A stretch of DNA of 64,000 bases from Microbulbifer flavimaris (GTDB taxonomy: Bacteria; Pseudomonadota; Gammaproteobacteria; Pseudomonadales; Cellvibrionaceae): positions 248,001 to 312,000 of the forward strand of contig NZ_LRFG02000004.1 of the NCBI RefSeq assembly GCF_001641755.2, written 5' to 3'. The notes below the pieces were generated by a model. It made no database searches. It worked only from the letters and a program-made list of their open reading frames with translations, and was not told the DNA's origin. The translations under genes were made by a program, and so were the position numbers. The first letter of the stretch is position 1. Every line of letters starts with the position of its first letter. This document shows, in pieces, positions 9,959-18,602 of the stretch.

Positions 9959-10644
9959 TGCTGAAGCGCTCCATCACCACCAATGCCGTGGTACTCACCC
10001 TGTTCGCACTGGTCACCGCCGGCACCCTGGCGGTGACCCAGATCACCACCAAGGAGCCCATCGAGCGCGCCATTCGCAAGGCCGAAGCCCGCGCGCTGCT
10101 GGAGATCATCCCGCTGGACCGCCACAGCAACGACCTGCTGGTGGACACCTACCCGATCCCGAAAAGCTACTGGAACCAGCTGGGCCTGAAACAGGGCGGT
10201 GATATCAATCTGGCGCGGGAGGAAGACGGCACCATCACGGCAGTGATCATCCCCAGCGTGACCTACGAGGGCTATGGCGGGCCAATCTCATTGCTGGTAG
10301 GCGTGAACCGGGACGGTACCGTCGCCGGTGTTCGTGTGACCGAGCACACCGAGACCCCGGGTCTGGGCGACAAAATAGAAATCAAAAAGAGCGACTGGAT
10401 TACCACCTTCAACGGCAAGTCGCTGCAGAACCCGCCCGCGGCACAGTGGGAAGTACAGAAAGATGGCGGCGCCTTCGACCAGTTCTCCGGCGCCACCATT
10501 ACGCCCAGGGCCATCGTCAACCAGGTGCAGTCGGTGCTGGAGTTCGTTATCTCCCACAAGGAATCGCTTTTCTCGGCCCCCGTCTCCAAGCGGGCCGTTG
10601 AGGTAGAGCAGCCAGAAGCGGAAACCCGGACACAGGAGCAGTAG
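9958..10644 (+). CDS. rsxG: Electron transport complex subunit RsxG (RnfG)
   Basis: A 228-residue subunit with one N-terminal membrane helix ([20 protein letters not shown]) and a periplasmic FMN-binding domain. [15 protein letters not shown] carries the SGAT motif whose Thr (about residue 180) receives FMN through a phosphoester bond by ApbE. I chose the ATG at 9958, which overlaps the rsxD stop as TGATG; a GTG one codon earlier is also possible. Confidence 0.95.
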   Translation: MLKRSITTNAVVLTLFALVTAGTLAVTQITTKEPIERAIRKAEARALLEIIPLDRHSNDLLVDTYPIPKSYWNQLGLKQGGDINLAREEDGTITAVIIPSVTYEGYGGPISLLVGVNRDGTVAGVRVTEHTETPGLGDKIEIKKSDWITTFNGKSLQNPPAAQWEVQKDGGAFDQFSGATITPRAIVNQVQSVLEFVISHKESLFSAPVSKRAVEVEQPEAETRTQEQ

Positions 10645-10646
10645 TC

Positions 10647-11360
10647 ATGGCCACTCCCAGCTACGGCGAGATCAGTCGCAACGGCCTCTGGAACAACAAC
10701 CCGGCCCTGGTACAGCTGCTCGGGCTGTGCCCGCTGCTCGCGGTCACCGGCACCGTGGTCAACGCCATCGGCCTGGGGCTGGCCACCATTGCCGTACTCA
10801 CCTGCTCCAACCTGGCGGTGTCACTGGTCCGTCACCAGATGCCGGATACAGTGCGACTGCCCGCTTCGGTGATGATCATCGCTACCTTCGTCACCTGCAC
10901 GGAACTGCTGATGAAGGCCTTTACCTACGAGCTGTACCTGGTACTGGGCATTTTTATTCCGCTGATCGTCACCAACTGCGCCATCCTCGGTCGTGCGGAC
11001 GCCTTCGCCAGCAAAAACCCGGTGCTGCCGTCGATCGTGGACGGCTTCACCATGGGGCTGGGCTTCACTGCCGTGCTGATCACCATCGGCGCAGTGCGCG
11101 AGGTGCTGGGACAGGGCACCCTGTTTGCGGATATGGACCTGCTGCTGGGCCCCATGGCTGCCGACTGGGGCATCAATGTACTGGGTGCAAATTACCCCGG
11201 CTTCCTGGTCGCAGTGCTGCCCCCCGGCGCCTTCCTGGTCACCGGCCTGCTGATCGCCGCCAAGAATGCCATTGATGCGGGTATCGAGCGCCGGCGCAGC
11301 CAGCAGGTGAAAATCGTGCCCGGTGCCAAGCGGGTGCGCACCACCGGCAAGATTACCTGA
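10647..11360 (+). CDS. rsxE: Electron transport complex subunit RsxE (RnfE)
   Basis: A 237-residue membrane protein homologous to Rsx[28 protein letters not shown] and [19 protein letters not shown] mirror the RsxA signatures, again with the Cys residues of the shared Fe-S centre. Last gene of the operon, two bases after the rsxG stop, with AGGAG in front. The nth gene that follows rsxE in many gammaproteobacteria is absent here; a TetR regulator gene follows instead. Confidence 0.96.
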   Translation: MATPSYGEISRNGLWNNNPALVQLLGLCPLLAVTGTVVNAIGLGLATIAVLTCSNLAVSLVRHQMPDTVRLPASVMIIATFVTCTELLMKAFTYELYLVLGIFIPLIVTNCAILGRADAFASKNPVLPSIVDGFTMGLGFTAVLITIGAVREVLGQGTLFADMDLLLGPMAADWGINVLGANYPGFLVAVLPPGAFLVTGLLIAAKNAIDAGIERRRSQQVKIVPGAKRVRTTGKIT

Positions 11361-11487
11361 GCAGAGGCGGGACCCAGCCCTGCCCTGGGCTCTTTCCCCA
11401 GGGCTTTCCCACCGTTTTCCCACCAACCGCCTCGCCTGCTGTAATGGCGCGTAATGGATTTGGCGCGTTTCTTCACCAGGCTCACCT

Positions 11488-11518
11488 AGTTATTCAGGCC
11501 CATTCCGCTAGAATAACT
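11488..11518. promoter_or_regulatory. Inverted repeat upstream of the TetR gene, possible operator 1
   Basis: AGTTATTC (11488-11495) and GAATAACT (11511-11518) are perfect 8-bp arms separated by 15 bases. The arm centres are 23 bp apart, about two helix turns, a geometry suited to a dimeric repressor. It lies 92 bases before the chosen TetR start. Function is inferred from position only. Confidence 0.45.
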
Positions 11519-11528
11519 CCCCCCGCAC

Positions 11529-11553
11529 GCGGCACTGGCGTGCCAGTTGCCGC
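11529..11553. promoter_or_regulatory. Inverted repeat upstream of the TetR gene, possible operator 2
   Basis: ACTGGCGTGCCAGT (11534-11547) is a perfect 6-bp palindrome around GT. The flanks GCGGC and GCCGC extend the symmetry with one unpaired T. It begins 10 bases after the first inverted repeat and 57 bases before the TetR gene. Compact palindromes of this size are typical TetR-family operators; autoregulation is an inference. Confidence 0.45.
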
Positions 11554-11609
11554 CAAGCCATGACTGCGTGTCCAAGCCCTCAGCGAACAATAACAACAGG
11601 GATCCAACC

Positions 11610-12317
11610 ATGACCACCGAGACTGGAGTGCCAGAACTCGTCTACCAGGGCCGCCGCGCCCAGCGTGCCGACAGCCGCCAGCGCCGCAGGGCCATCCTAG
11701 AGGCCACACTGCGCCTGATCGTCAAGGAAGGTATCCGCGGTATCCGCCACCGCGCCGTCGCCCGCGAGGCATCGGTGCCACTGGCCGCCACCACCTACTA
11801 TTTCAAAGACCTGAACGACCTGATCAGCGACGCCTTCACTTACTTCGTGGAACAGGGCCTCGAGCACACGCGCCGCCTCCAGCAGGACAGCTTCGCCGCC
11901 GCGCGTAAACTGAGCGAGGAGGAGCGCAGCTCGGAGGCCGGCCGCAAGCTCCTGACCCAGCAGCTGACCCGCTTTATCCTCTCCCACGTGCGCTCACAGG
12001 CCGGCAACCGGGATTTCCGCCTGATCGAACTGGCCTTCCGCAACGAGGCCCTGCGCAACGAACAACTGACCCGGGCCATCCGCATGGCCAACCAGGCGGC
12101 GGAATCCATGATCCGGGAGTTTTTCGAACTGCTGGATCTGGCCGACTCCCGGGCCGCCGCCCAGATCGTGCATGGCACCATCCTGCACCTTGAGTATCAA
12201 ATTCTTTGCGGTGCCGTGGCCATCGACTCACCACTGCTGGAGCGCACCGTCACCATGATGATCCGGGGATTGATCCCCGCCACAACCAGCGCCGCGCAAC
12301 CAGTCACACTCGACTGA
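11610..12317 (+). CDS. TetR/AcrR family transcriptional regulator
   Basis: A 235-residue regulator. The start at 11610 (GGGAT upstream) is preferred over an open extension to 11547 because it puts the DNA-binding domain near the N-terminus and leaves the palindromes non-coding. Residues about 20-65 are the TetR helix-turn-helix (RAILEATLRLIVKEGIRGIRHRAVAREASV followed by TYYFKDLNDLI). The C-terminal half is all-helical and would bind a ligand and dimerise. Two inverted repeats lie just upstream. The regulated genes are unknown; rsx upstream and the transglycosylases downstream are candidates. Confidence 0.9.
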   Translation: MTTETGVPELVYQGRRAQRADSRQRRRAILEATLRLIVKEGIRGIRHRAVAREASVPLAATTYYFKDLNDLISDAFTYFVEQGLEHTRRLQQDSFAAARKLSEEERSSEAGRKLLTQQLTRFILSHVRSQAGNRDFRLIELAFRNEALRNEQLTRAIRMANQAAESMIREFFELLDLADSRAAAQIVHGTILHLEYQILCGAVAIDSPLLERTVTMMIRGLIPATTSAAQPVTLD

Positions 12318-12430
12318 GACGCAACAGGTTTCCAGCCTCGCGCGGTTTTGCGAGCCTTCTGTTCTCGCACACACCCATTACCGCGACAGGCTAGGCTGAA
12401 GGTAACGTTGTCTGGGAACGTGCTTCAGCA

Positions 12431-14680
12431 GTGACAAAGCGCCAACTCCTCTTACTGCCCCTGATTGCCGCCCTGTTGCTCACAGTGGGCGGTTGTGACC
12501 GGCCGCAAACCCGGCAGCAACCGGAGGTTGAGGTTGCCGACCCGATACCTGCCGGCGACCCGGCGGGGCCGGCTGTGGGCACCCTGGGTGGTCGCGAGGT
12601 CACACCGCTGGAGCTTTTCGACAACTACACCGAAACCGGGGACCTGCCGGCGATCAAAGAGCGTGGCAAGCTACGCCTGCTGGTGGACCCCAGCCGCACA
12701 GCCGCACTCCCTCGCCAGGCCACCCAGCAGGATGTGGAGATCGATCAGGCCCGCCATATGGCCCAGCGCCTGGGATTGGAACTGCTGGTCTTACAGGTGG
12801 AAACATTTGATGAGTTGATCGAGCGCCTGAACGCCGGTGAGGGTGATCTCATCGCCAACAACCTGCTCATCACTGAGGAGCGGCGCCAGTTGGTGGACTT
12901 CTCCGAGCCTACCGCCGAAACACGGATAGTGCTTGTTTCTGCGGCGGGCACCGCCGATGTGCGGGAAGGAGAAAAGCTAGAAGGAAAAACTCTGGTGGTC
13001 ACCCGGGGAACGGCCTTCGAGCCCGTGGCACGCAAGTTCGCCGATGCACACCCGGGACTTAAAGTAGAAGTCCAGGACACTAACTACATCGATCTGCTGA
13101 TGGATGTGGCCGATGGCAAAGCAGACTTCACCATCGTCGACCAACTGGCCCTGGAGCTGGCCCAGCAATTCCGCGACGATCTCAAAACCAACTCTGAGTT
13201 TCCCCAAGAGCAGCAGCTGGCGTGGGCCATTCGCAAGAATTCCCCAGAACTACTGCAGGCCATCAATAAGCAGGTGCGGGAGATCCGCCTCACCCAGCCG
13301 GGTCGGCGCTCCATAGGGGATCTGGCAGATATACAAAAGCGGGGCGTACTGCGCGCCGTCACCCGAAACCACCCGGGCACCTACTTTATGTGGCGCGGTC
13401 AGATCCTCGGCTTTGAATTCAACCTGCTGGAAAATTTTGCCAACTCCCTGGGCGTGCGCCTGGACATCATCGTGGCGGAAAAACAGGAAGACTTCGTCCG
13501 CATGCTGCGCGATGGTGACGTGGATATCTCTGCGAGCCTTCTGGCAATCACCAAGAGCCGCCAGGCCGCGGATATGGCCTTTTCAAACCCCTATCTGGAG
13601 AGTACGCCCGGTATCGTCGCGCGGGAGGATGACAAGCTCTCCAGCATCCAGGATCTCGCCGGTCGCACGGTGTGTGTCCGCGCAGCCAGCAGCCAGTTCG
13701 AGGCTGCTCAGGAACTGAAGAAAGAGATCCCTGCGATCAAGTTGGAAGAAGTCCCCGGTGAACTGGATATCCAGCAAGTCATCGACAGGGTTGCGGAGGA
13801 GGAATGTGACCTCGCCATCGCCGACGAGATTTCTGTCAGGCTGGAGCAGGCATGGCGGGAAGGGATCGCATTCGCCCTGGCGCTGCCGCGGGATAAGAGC
13901 CGCTACGCCTGGATGGTGCGCAAATCCAATCCGGAGTTGCTCAAGGCCATCAATGACTTCTTTGCCAAACCATCCACCGACGACAAGTTGCCTGAGCTCT
14001 ATGAGCGCTACTTTAACAATCCCAAGCGCAGCCGCACAGAGATCGAGGAACTGGGCCGCAAGGGGGAGATCTCCCCTTTTGATGACATCGTGCGACGCTA
14101 TGCGGAAAAGTTCGGTTTCGATTGGCGGCCGATTGTGGCCCAGATGTACCAGGAGAGTAATTTCGATCCAAAGGCCAAGTCCTGGGTGGGCGCCCGCGGC
14201 CTGATGCAGGTGATGCCCGATACCGGCAAGCAGGTTGGGGAAACGGACCTTTTCGGCCCGGAGGCCAGTATTCGCGCCGGTATCAAGTACATGCGCTGGT
14301 TGCACGACAAGTTTGATGACAAAGGCATCAACCCGGAAAACCAGCTGTGGTTCACCCTCGCCTCTTACAATGCCGGTCTCGGCCATGTGTACGATGCCCA
14401 GGATCTGGCAGAAGAGAAAGGCTGGGACCGCAGAGTCTGGTTCGAAAATGTAGAGCGCGCCCTGTTGCTTCTCTCGGAACCCGAGTTTTACCAGCACGCG
14501 CGCTATGGCTATGCACGGGGGCAGGAACCGATGGATTATGTGCGCAAGATTGAGGCACGCTTCCGCCACTTTGTCGCCCTGCTGGATGCCTTACAGAGAG
14601 AGCAGGCGGACACATCAGCGGTGGGTATTCCTCCCCCCATGACCGCCAACTGGCAAAGTCGAAAGATCAGCTCCAGCTGA
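12431..14680 (+). CDS. MltF-type lipoprotein lytic transglycosylase with two solute-binding domains (paralogue 1)
   Basis: A 749-residue lipoprotein (GTG start; LLLTVGGC lipobox, Cys at about residue 23). Residues about 60-290 and 295-530 are two successive SBP_bac_3-like domains; each begins with an 'I-K/Q-x-R-G-x-L-R' segment (AIKERGKLRLLVD, DIQKRGVLRAVTR). The SLT domain (about 540-735) has YQESNFDP with the catalytic Glu, GARGLMQVMPDTG and ASYNAGLGHVYDA. Enzymes of this family cleave peptidoglycan to 1,6-anhydro-MurNAc products at the outer membrane. E. coli MltF is 518 residues with one such domain, so this protein has a duplication. A second paralogue follows 53 bases downstream. Confidence 0.9.
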   Translation: MTKRQLLLLPLIAALLLTVGGCDRPQTRQQPEVEVADPIPAGDPAGPAVGTLGGREVTPLELFDNYTETGDLPAIKERGKLRLLVDPSRTAALPRQATQQDVEIDQARHMAQRLGLELLVLQVETFDELIERLNAGEGDLIANNLLITEERRQLVDFSEPTAETRIVLVSAAGTADVREGEKLEGKTLVVTRGTAFEPVARKFADAHPGLKVEVQDTNYIDLLMDVADGKADFTIVDQLALELAQQFRDDLKTNSEFPQEQQLAWAIRKNSPELLQAINKQVREIRLTQPGRRSIGDLADIQKRGVLRAVTRNHPGTYFMWRGQILGFEFNLLENFANSLGVRLDIIVAEKQEDFVRMLRDGDVDISASLLAITKSRQAADMAFSNPYLESTPGIVAREDDKLSSIQDLAGRTVCVRAASSQFEAAQELKKEIPAIKLEEVPGELDIQQVIDRVAEEECDLAIADEISVRLEQAWREGIAFALALPRDKSRYAWMVRKSNPELLKAINDFFAKPSTDDKLPELYERYFNNPKRSRTEIEELGRKGEISPFDDIVRRYAEKFGFDWRPIVAQMYQESNFDPKAKSWVGARGLMQVMPDTGKQVGETDLFGPEASIRAGIKYMRWLHDKFDDKGINPENQLWFTLASYNAGLGHVYDAQDLAEEKGWDRRVWFENVERALLLLSEPEFYQHARYGYARGQEPMDYVRKIEARFRHFVALLDALQREQADTSAVGIPPPMTANWQSRKISSS

Positions 14681-14733
14681 TCTGTGACTAGACTGTAATT
14701 TATCCGTCAATCCCAGCGGCACCGGGAGAACCC

Positions 14734-17379
14734 ATGACGCAGCGCCCGAAAACAACCATATCCCTTGCCCTTCTCTGCTTGCTGATATTCGCCAGCGGCT
14801 GTGATCGAGAGCAAAACAGCGCCCCGCCTTCCGAGGGCACCGCTGCACAAGCTCCGCAAACTGAAAGTTCGGCGACGCCCGAGGACGGCGAAGAGGCTGC
14901 AACAAACGAGAGTGGCAATGCCGAGAGTGCTAAAGCAGAGAGCCGCCAGAAGCGCAGCGAAAGTACCCCGACTACCGATCCCAACAGAGAATCCGGCAAG
15001 CAGGGCGATACAAGCAAAGATGGTGACAACACGGTAGCGGAAAGCTCTGAGAAGGAAACCGCCGCCGGGAAAAAAGGTGAAGCTGCCACAGCAGAAACTG
15101 GCCCAGCGGCCAACGCCAACGAGGGCGATGACACCGATGCGGAAGCTGATCCGGGCTTTTTCGACCGGTTCCTGGGGCGGGCGGCCAAAAAAGATGACAC
15201 TCGCCCCGAGGCTGCCTGGGCACCAGACACCACCGGCGAGTACCCGATCGGCGCCTTCAAAAACTACACCGAAACCGGTGATCTGGACGCGATCAAGAAG
15301 AGGGGCAAGCTGCGAATCCTGGTCGACATCAGCAACACCGACTCCCTGCACCGAGCCGCAACACTTCAAGATATCGAGATCGAGCGGGCCAAGCGCAAGG
15401 CTGAGTTTCTTGGACTGGAGCCGGTCGTACTCTACGTAGACAGATATGAGCAGCTCATCCCCTTTCTCAATGAGGGCAAAGGGGATGTGATCGCCAATCA
15501 TATGGCCATCACCGAGGAGCGCCTGCAGGAGATTGATTTTTCCATCCCGCTTGGCATGACGCGTTACCTGCTGCTCACGCGAAAGGAAACGCCGGACGTC
15601 ACAGAAAGTGACGACCTGAAGGGTAAAACTGTCTACGTCACCCGCGGCACGCACTTTGAAGACATTGCCAAACAAAAAATGCCCGAGTATCCAGGCGCAA
15701 AAGTCAAAGTCGTGGACACCAACTACATCACATTGGCGGAGCATGTATCGCTGGGGAGAATCGATTACACCATCATTCCAGAGAATGCCTTCGACCTAAT
15801 TTCCCAGTATCGCGACAATCTTAAAGCCAACATCCTCGGGGATGTGGAACGCCCGATGGCATGGGGAATCCGCAAGAACTCCCCCATGCTCAAGGAAGAA
15901 ATGGATAAGGCCGTGCGGCATTTTCAGCTGACCAAACTGAACGAGCGGTTTGTCGGGGACCTGGACGGCATCAAGGAGCGCGGCGTTCTGCGCGCCGTTA
16001 CCCGCAACCATCCCGGCACCTACTTCATGTGGAAAGGCCGGGTGATGGGCTACGAGTATGAGCTGCTGAAGAAATTTGCCCAACAACTGGATGTACGGTT
16101 GGAAATGATAGTCGCACCGACACACAAAGAGCTGTTTACCATGGTGCGCGACGGCAAGGCGGATGTTGCCGCCAGCCTGTTATCCGCGACGGAAAAGCGG
16201 GATGAGGCCGGCATGGATTTTGGCCCTGCTTATATGAAAGAAGCCGTTGGAATTGTCGGGCGACCGGATGACAAGATTGAAAACATCGAAGACCTGAATG
16301 GTCGCACTATCCATTTATTGCGCTCGAGCAGCCAATTTGACATCGTGATGGAGCTACTTGAGAAAAGCCCCGAGTTGAAGAAAATCAACTTTGACATTGA
16401 ATTAGTTCCCGAGGAGCTGACTATCCCCCAGATTCTCGACAAAGTTGCAGACGGGGAGTATGACCTCACCATTGCCGATGATATCACTGTGCGCCTTGAG
16501 CACCACTGGCGAGATGACATCGTCAATCTATACGATCTCAAGATCGAGGAAAATATTTATGCCTGGATGGTGCGGGAGAGCAGCCCACAGCTATTGGAAT
16601 CCATTAATGAATTTTTCAATGACCCGAAAATCGTGAAACTGCGGGAAACCTTGTTCCATAAATATTTTGACGAACCCAAGCGCACGCGGGAAGAAATCAA
16701 GAGCCTGAGCGAAAAAGGCGAGATCTCCCCCTACGACAAGCTGGTAAAGAAATACGCAGAGCAATATGACTTCGACTGGCGCCTGATCGTCGCACAGATG
16801 TTCCAGGAGAGTTCCTTCAACCCCAAGGCCAAGTCCTGGGTGGGCGCCCGAGGACTGATGCAGGTGATGCCCGATACCGGCAAGCAGGTGGGTGAACACA
16901 AGGACCTGTTTGACCCGGAAACCAGTGTCAGGGCCGGAATGAAATACCTGGAGTGGCTGCATCGCAAGTTCGAGGACAAGGGCATCAGCCCGGAAAACAT
17001 GATGTGGTTCACCCTCGCCTCTTACAACGCGGGCCTCGGCCACGTTTACGATGCGCAGGACCTGGCCGAGCAGAAGGGCTGGGATCGCAATGTCTGGTTC
17101 GACAATGTCGAAAAAGCCATGCTGCTGCTCTCCGAGAAAAAGTACTACTCCAAGGCCCGCTACGGCTATGCCCGTGGCCGCGAACCCTACGACTACGTAC
17201 GCAAGATCTCCCAGCGCTTTCGCACCTATGCTGCACTGCTTGAGGCCTACGAGCAGCAAAGGGAAGTTGGTGCTCTCACCTGCCGCACTCTACCAGCCTG
17301 GCTGGCGGGCAATCTCAACAGCTGTCGCGGTATCCTGCCGGAGCTGACGGCAACGCCGCAATTGGCCCGGCACCCGTAA
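14734..17379 (+). CDS. MltF-type lipoprotein lytic transglycosylase with two solute-binding domains (paralogue 2)
   Basis: An 881-residue paralogue of the preceding gene with the same layout. The lipobox is IFASGC (Cys at about residue 23). A long acidic, Ser/Glu/Ala-rich spacer (about 24-150) would reach away from the membrane. Two SBP_bac_3-like domains (starting near DAIKKRGKLRILVD and GIKERGVLRAVTR) precede an SLT domain with FQESSFNP, GARGLMQVMPDTG and ASYNAGLGHVYDA. The spacer is the main difference from paralogue 1. The SLT regions are nearly identical even at DNA level over short stretches. Likely co-transcribed with paralogue 1. Confidence 0.9.
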   Translation: MTQRPKTTISLALLCLLIFASGCDREQNSAPPSEGTAAQAPQTESSATPEDGEEAATNESGNAESAKAESRQKRSESTPTTDPNRESGKQGDTSKDGDNTVAESSEKETAAGKKGEAATAETGPAANANEGDDTDAEADPGFFDRFLGRAAKKDDTRPEAAWAPDTTGEYPIGAFKNYTETGDLDAIKKRGKLRILVDISNTDSLHRAATLQDIEIERAKRKAEFLGLEPVVLYVDRYEQLIPFLNEGKGDVIANHMAITEERLQEIDFSIPLGMTRYLLLTRKETPDVTESDDLKGKTVYVTRGTHFEDIAKQKMPEYPGAKVKVVDTNYITLAEHVSLGRIDYTIIPENAFDLISQYRDNLKANILGDVERPMAWGIRKNSPMLKEEMDKAVRHFQLTKLNERFVGDLDGIKERGVLRAVTRNHPGTYFMWKGRVMGYEYELLKKFAQQLDVRLEMIVAPTHKELFTMVRDGKADVAASLLSATEKRDEAGMDFGPAYMKEAVGIVGRPDDKIENIEDLNGRTIHLLRSSSQFDIVMELLEKSPELKKINFDIELVPEELTIPQILDKVADGEYDLTIADDITVRLEHHWRDDIVNLYDLKIEENIYAWMVRESSPQLLESINEFFNDPKIVKLRETLFHKYFDEPKRTREEIKSLSEKGEISPYDKLVKKYAEQYDFDWRLIVAQMFQESSFNPKAKSWVGARGLMQVMPDTGKQVGEHKDLFDPETSVRAGMKYLEWLHRKFEDKGISPENMMWFTLASYNAGLGHVYDAQDLAEQKGWDRNVWFDNVEKAMLLLSEKKYYSKARYGYARGREPYDYVRKISQRFRTYAALLEAYEQQREVGALTCRTLPAWLAGNLNSCRGILPELTATPQLARHP

Positions 17380-17392
17380 ACAGAGCGGCATA

Positions 17393-17421
17393 AAAAAACC
17401 GGCGGGTTTCGCCGCCGGTTT
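17393..17421. terminator. Bidirectional intrinsic terminator
   Basis: AAACCGGCGG (17396-17405), a 6-base loop and CCGCCGGTTT (17412-17421) form a 10-bp stem between two convergent genes. On the minus strand it is followed by seven T residues, a strong terminator for the cytochrome gene; on the plus strand the T run is short. Confidence 0.8.
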
Positions 17422-17450
17422 CTGGGTCAGTTTTTACAGTGCCTGCGAGA

Positions 17451-18602
17451 TCAGGAACAGCTGCCCGGCATACTCGCCACCCACTCGCGTAGCAGCGCCG
17501 TGCCCTCATCGTGTTCGAGACTTCGACCCAGCTCCGGCATCATGGCACCCGGGTTGGTGGTCTCTACGCGGAAGTTGAGGATGGACTCCTCCGGCTCACC
17601 GGGAACGATCGCGAACAGGCGGTTGCCGCTACCGGTACCCGCTGCCACCGGCGGCTTGCACAGGCCCAGCTTGCGCCGATCCTGTTCCAGATGGTGGAGC
17701 ATCAGGCCGGAAGTATCTGCCGGGCCAGCCGGGTTGTGGCAGTGGCCGCAATTGATATCCAGGTAGCTGCGGGCCCGCTCTTCCAATGATGCCGTCTCAT
17801 CCTTGAAGTTTACGTTCTTCGGAATCGCCGCAAACTCGGGCAGACCACTCAGGTAGCCGACCTGCTGCCAGTGCAACAGCTGGTTCTCCGCGCCAGTGGC
17901 ATAGGCATAGTCCTTGTTCAGGTGCCGCGCACGGGGTCCGAGCGGCATGATGGCCTTCTCGGTGTGATTGTCCGCGTGACAACCGGCACACTGGTTGGCA
18001 TCGGGTACGACGTAAGTGAAACTGGTGTTCTCACCGCTTGCGCTCGCCAGTTGCAGGCGGGTTGCATCCCCGGCAATTTCCAGCACGGCGTCCGTCTGCT
18101 CTGCATTCCAGACATACGGTAGCGCCTGCCAACCGTCTGCGCGCTTCACCAGCACACGGGTTTCCATCAGGCGCACGTTTTCCAGGTCCAGCGCTTCACC
18201 GGTTTTTCCCGCCACATAATCACGGCTGTAATCGTCCGTGCGCAGCACCGCAGCCTGTGCACCCACCGCATCCTTCGGATAGTAGAAAGTTTTGGTGATT
18301 ACCGTGCCCACGGGGTAATCAAAGTTTTCATCCCCATATGCGGCAGTTGTACCAGCCGGCATCCAGACCGTGCGCAGCTTGTGCGCGTAATCGGTAAACA
18401 GGGCCGTATTCAAATCGTAAGGAATCACGCCATCGTTGAGGGACAGCTCTCCATCAATTGCCTCGACCACGTGCCAGTCACTGAGGCTTTCCGGAACGGC
18501 GTCGCGCTCGAATACCGTGACCTGCTCTCTCGGTGCGTCGCAGCCGCCAAGGGCGGCCGCGAACAGAGGGGCCAGCACCGCGCCCCACAACTTCTTATGC
18601 AT
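17451..18602 (-). CDS. SO2930-family diheme c-type cytochrome lipoprotein
   Basis: A 383-residue exported cytochrome. The ATG at 18602 overlaps the end of the upstream beta-helix gene by eight bases and opens a lipoprotein signal (MHKKLWGAVLAPLFAAALGGC). Two CxxCH heme motifs are seen, QCAGCHADN and NCGHCHNPAG. Upstream text such as DLNTALFTDYAHKLRTVWMP and TKTFYYP is characteristic of the SO2930/HNE_0200 group. Members of this group are commonly encoded next to a beta-helix protein, as here. The electron partner and substrate are not known. Confidence 0.88.
   Translation of the reverse strand: MHKKLWGAVLAPLFAAALGGCDAPREQVTVFERDAVPESLSDWHVVEAIDGELSLNDGVIPYDLNTALFTDYAHKLRTVWMPAGTTAAYGDENFDYPVGTVITKTFYYPKDAVGAQAAVLRTDDYSRDYVAGKTGEALDLENVRLMETRVLVKRADGWQALPYVWNAEQTDAVLEIAGDATRLQLASASGENTSFTYVVPDANQCAGCHADNHTEKAIMPLGPRARHLNKDYAYATGAENQLLHWQQVGYLSGLPEFAAIPKNVNFKDETASLEERARSYLDINCGHCHNPAGPADTSGLMLHHLEQDRRKLGLCKPPVAAGTGSGNRLFAIVPGEPEESILNFRVETTNPGAMMPELGRSLEHDEGTALLREWVASMPGSCS

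Noticed and set aside
12431-17379. ABC transporter substrate-binding proteins
   Set aside because: SBP_bac_3 domains are present, but both proteins end in a full SLT domain with its catalytic Glu and there is no permease or ATPase gene beside them.
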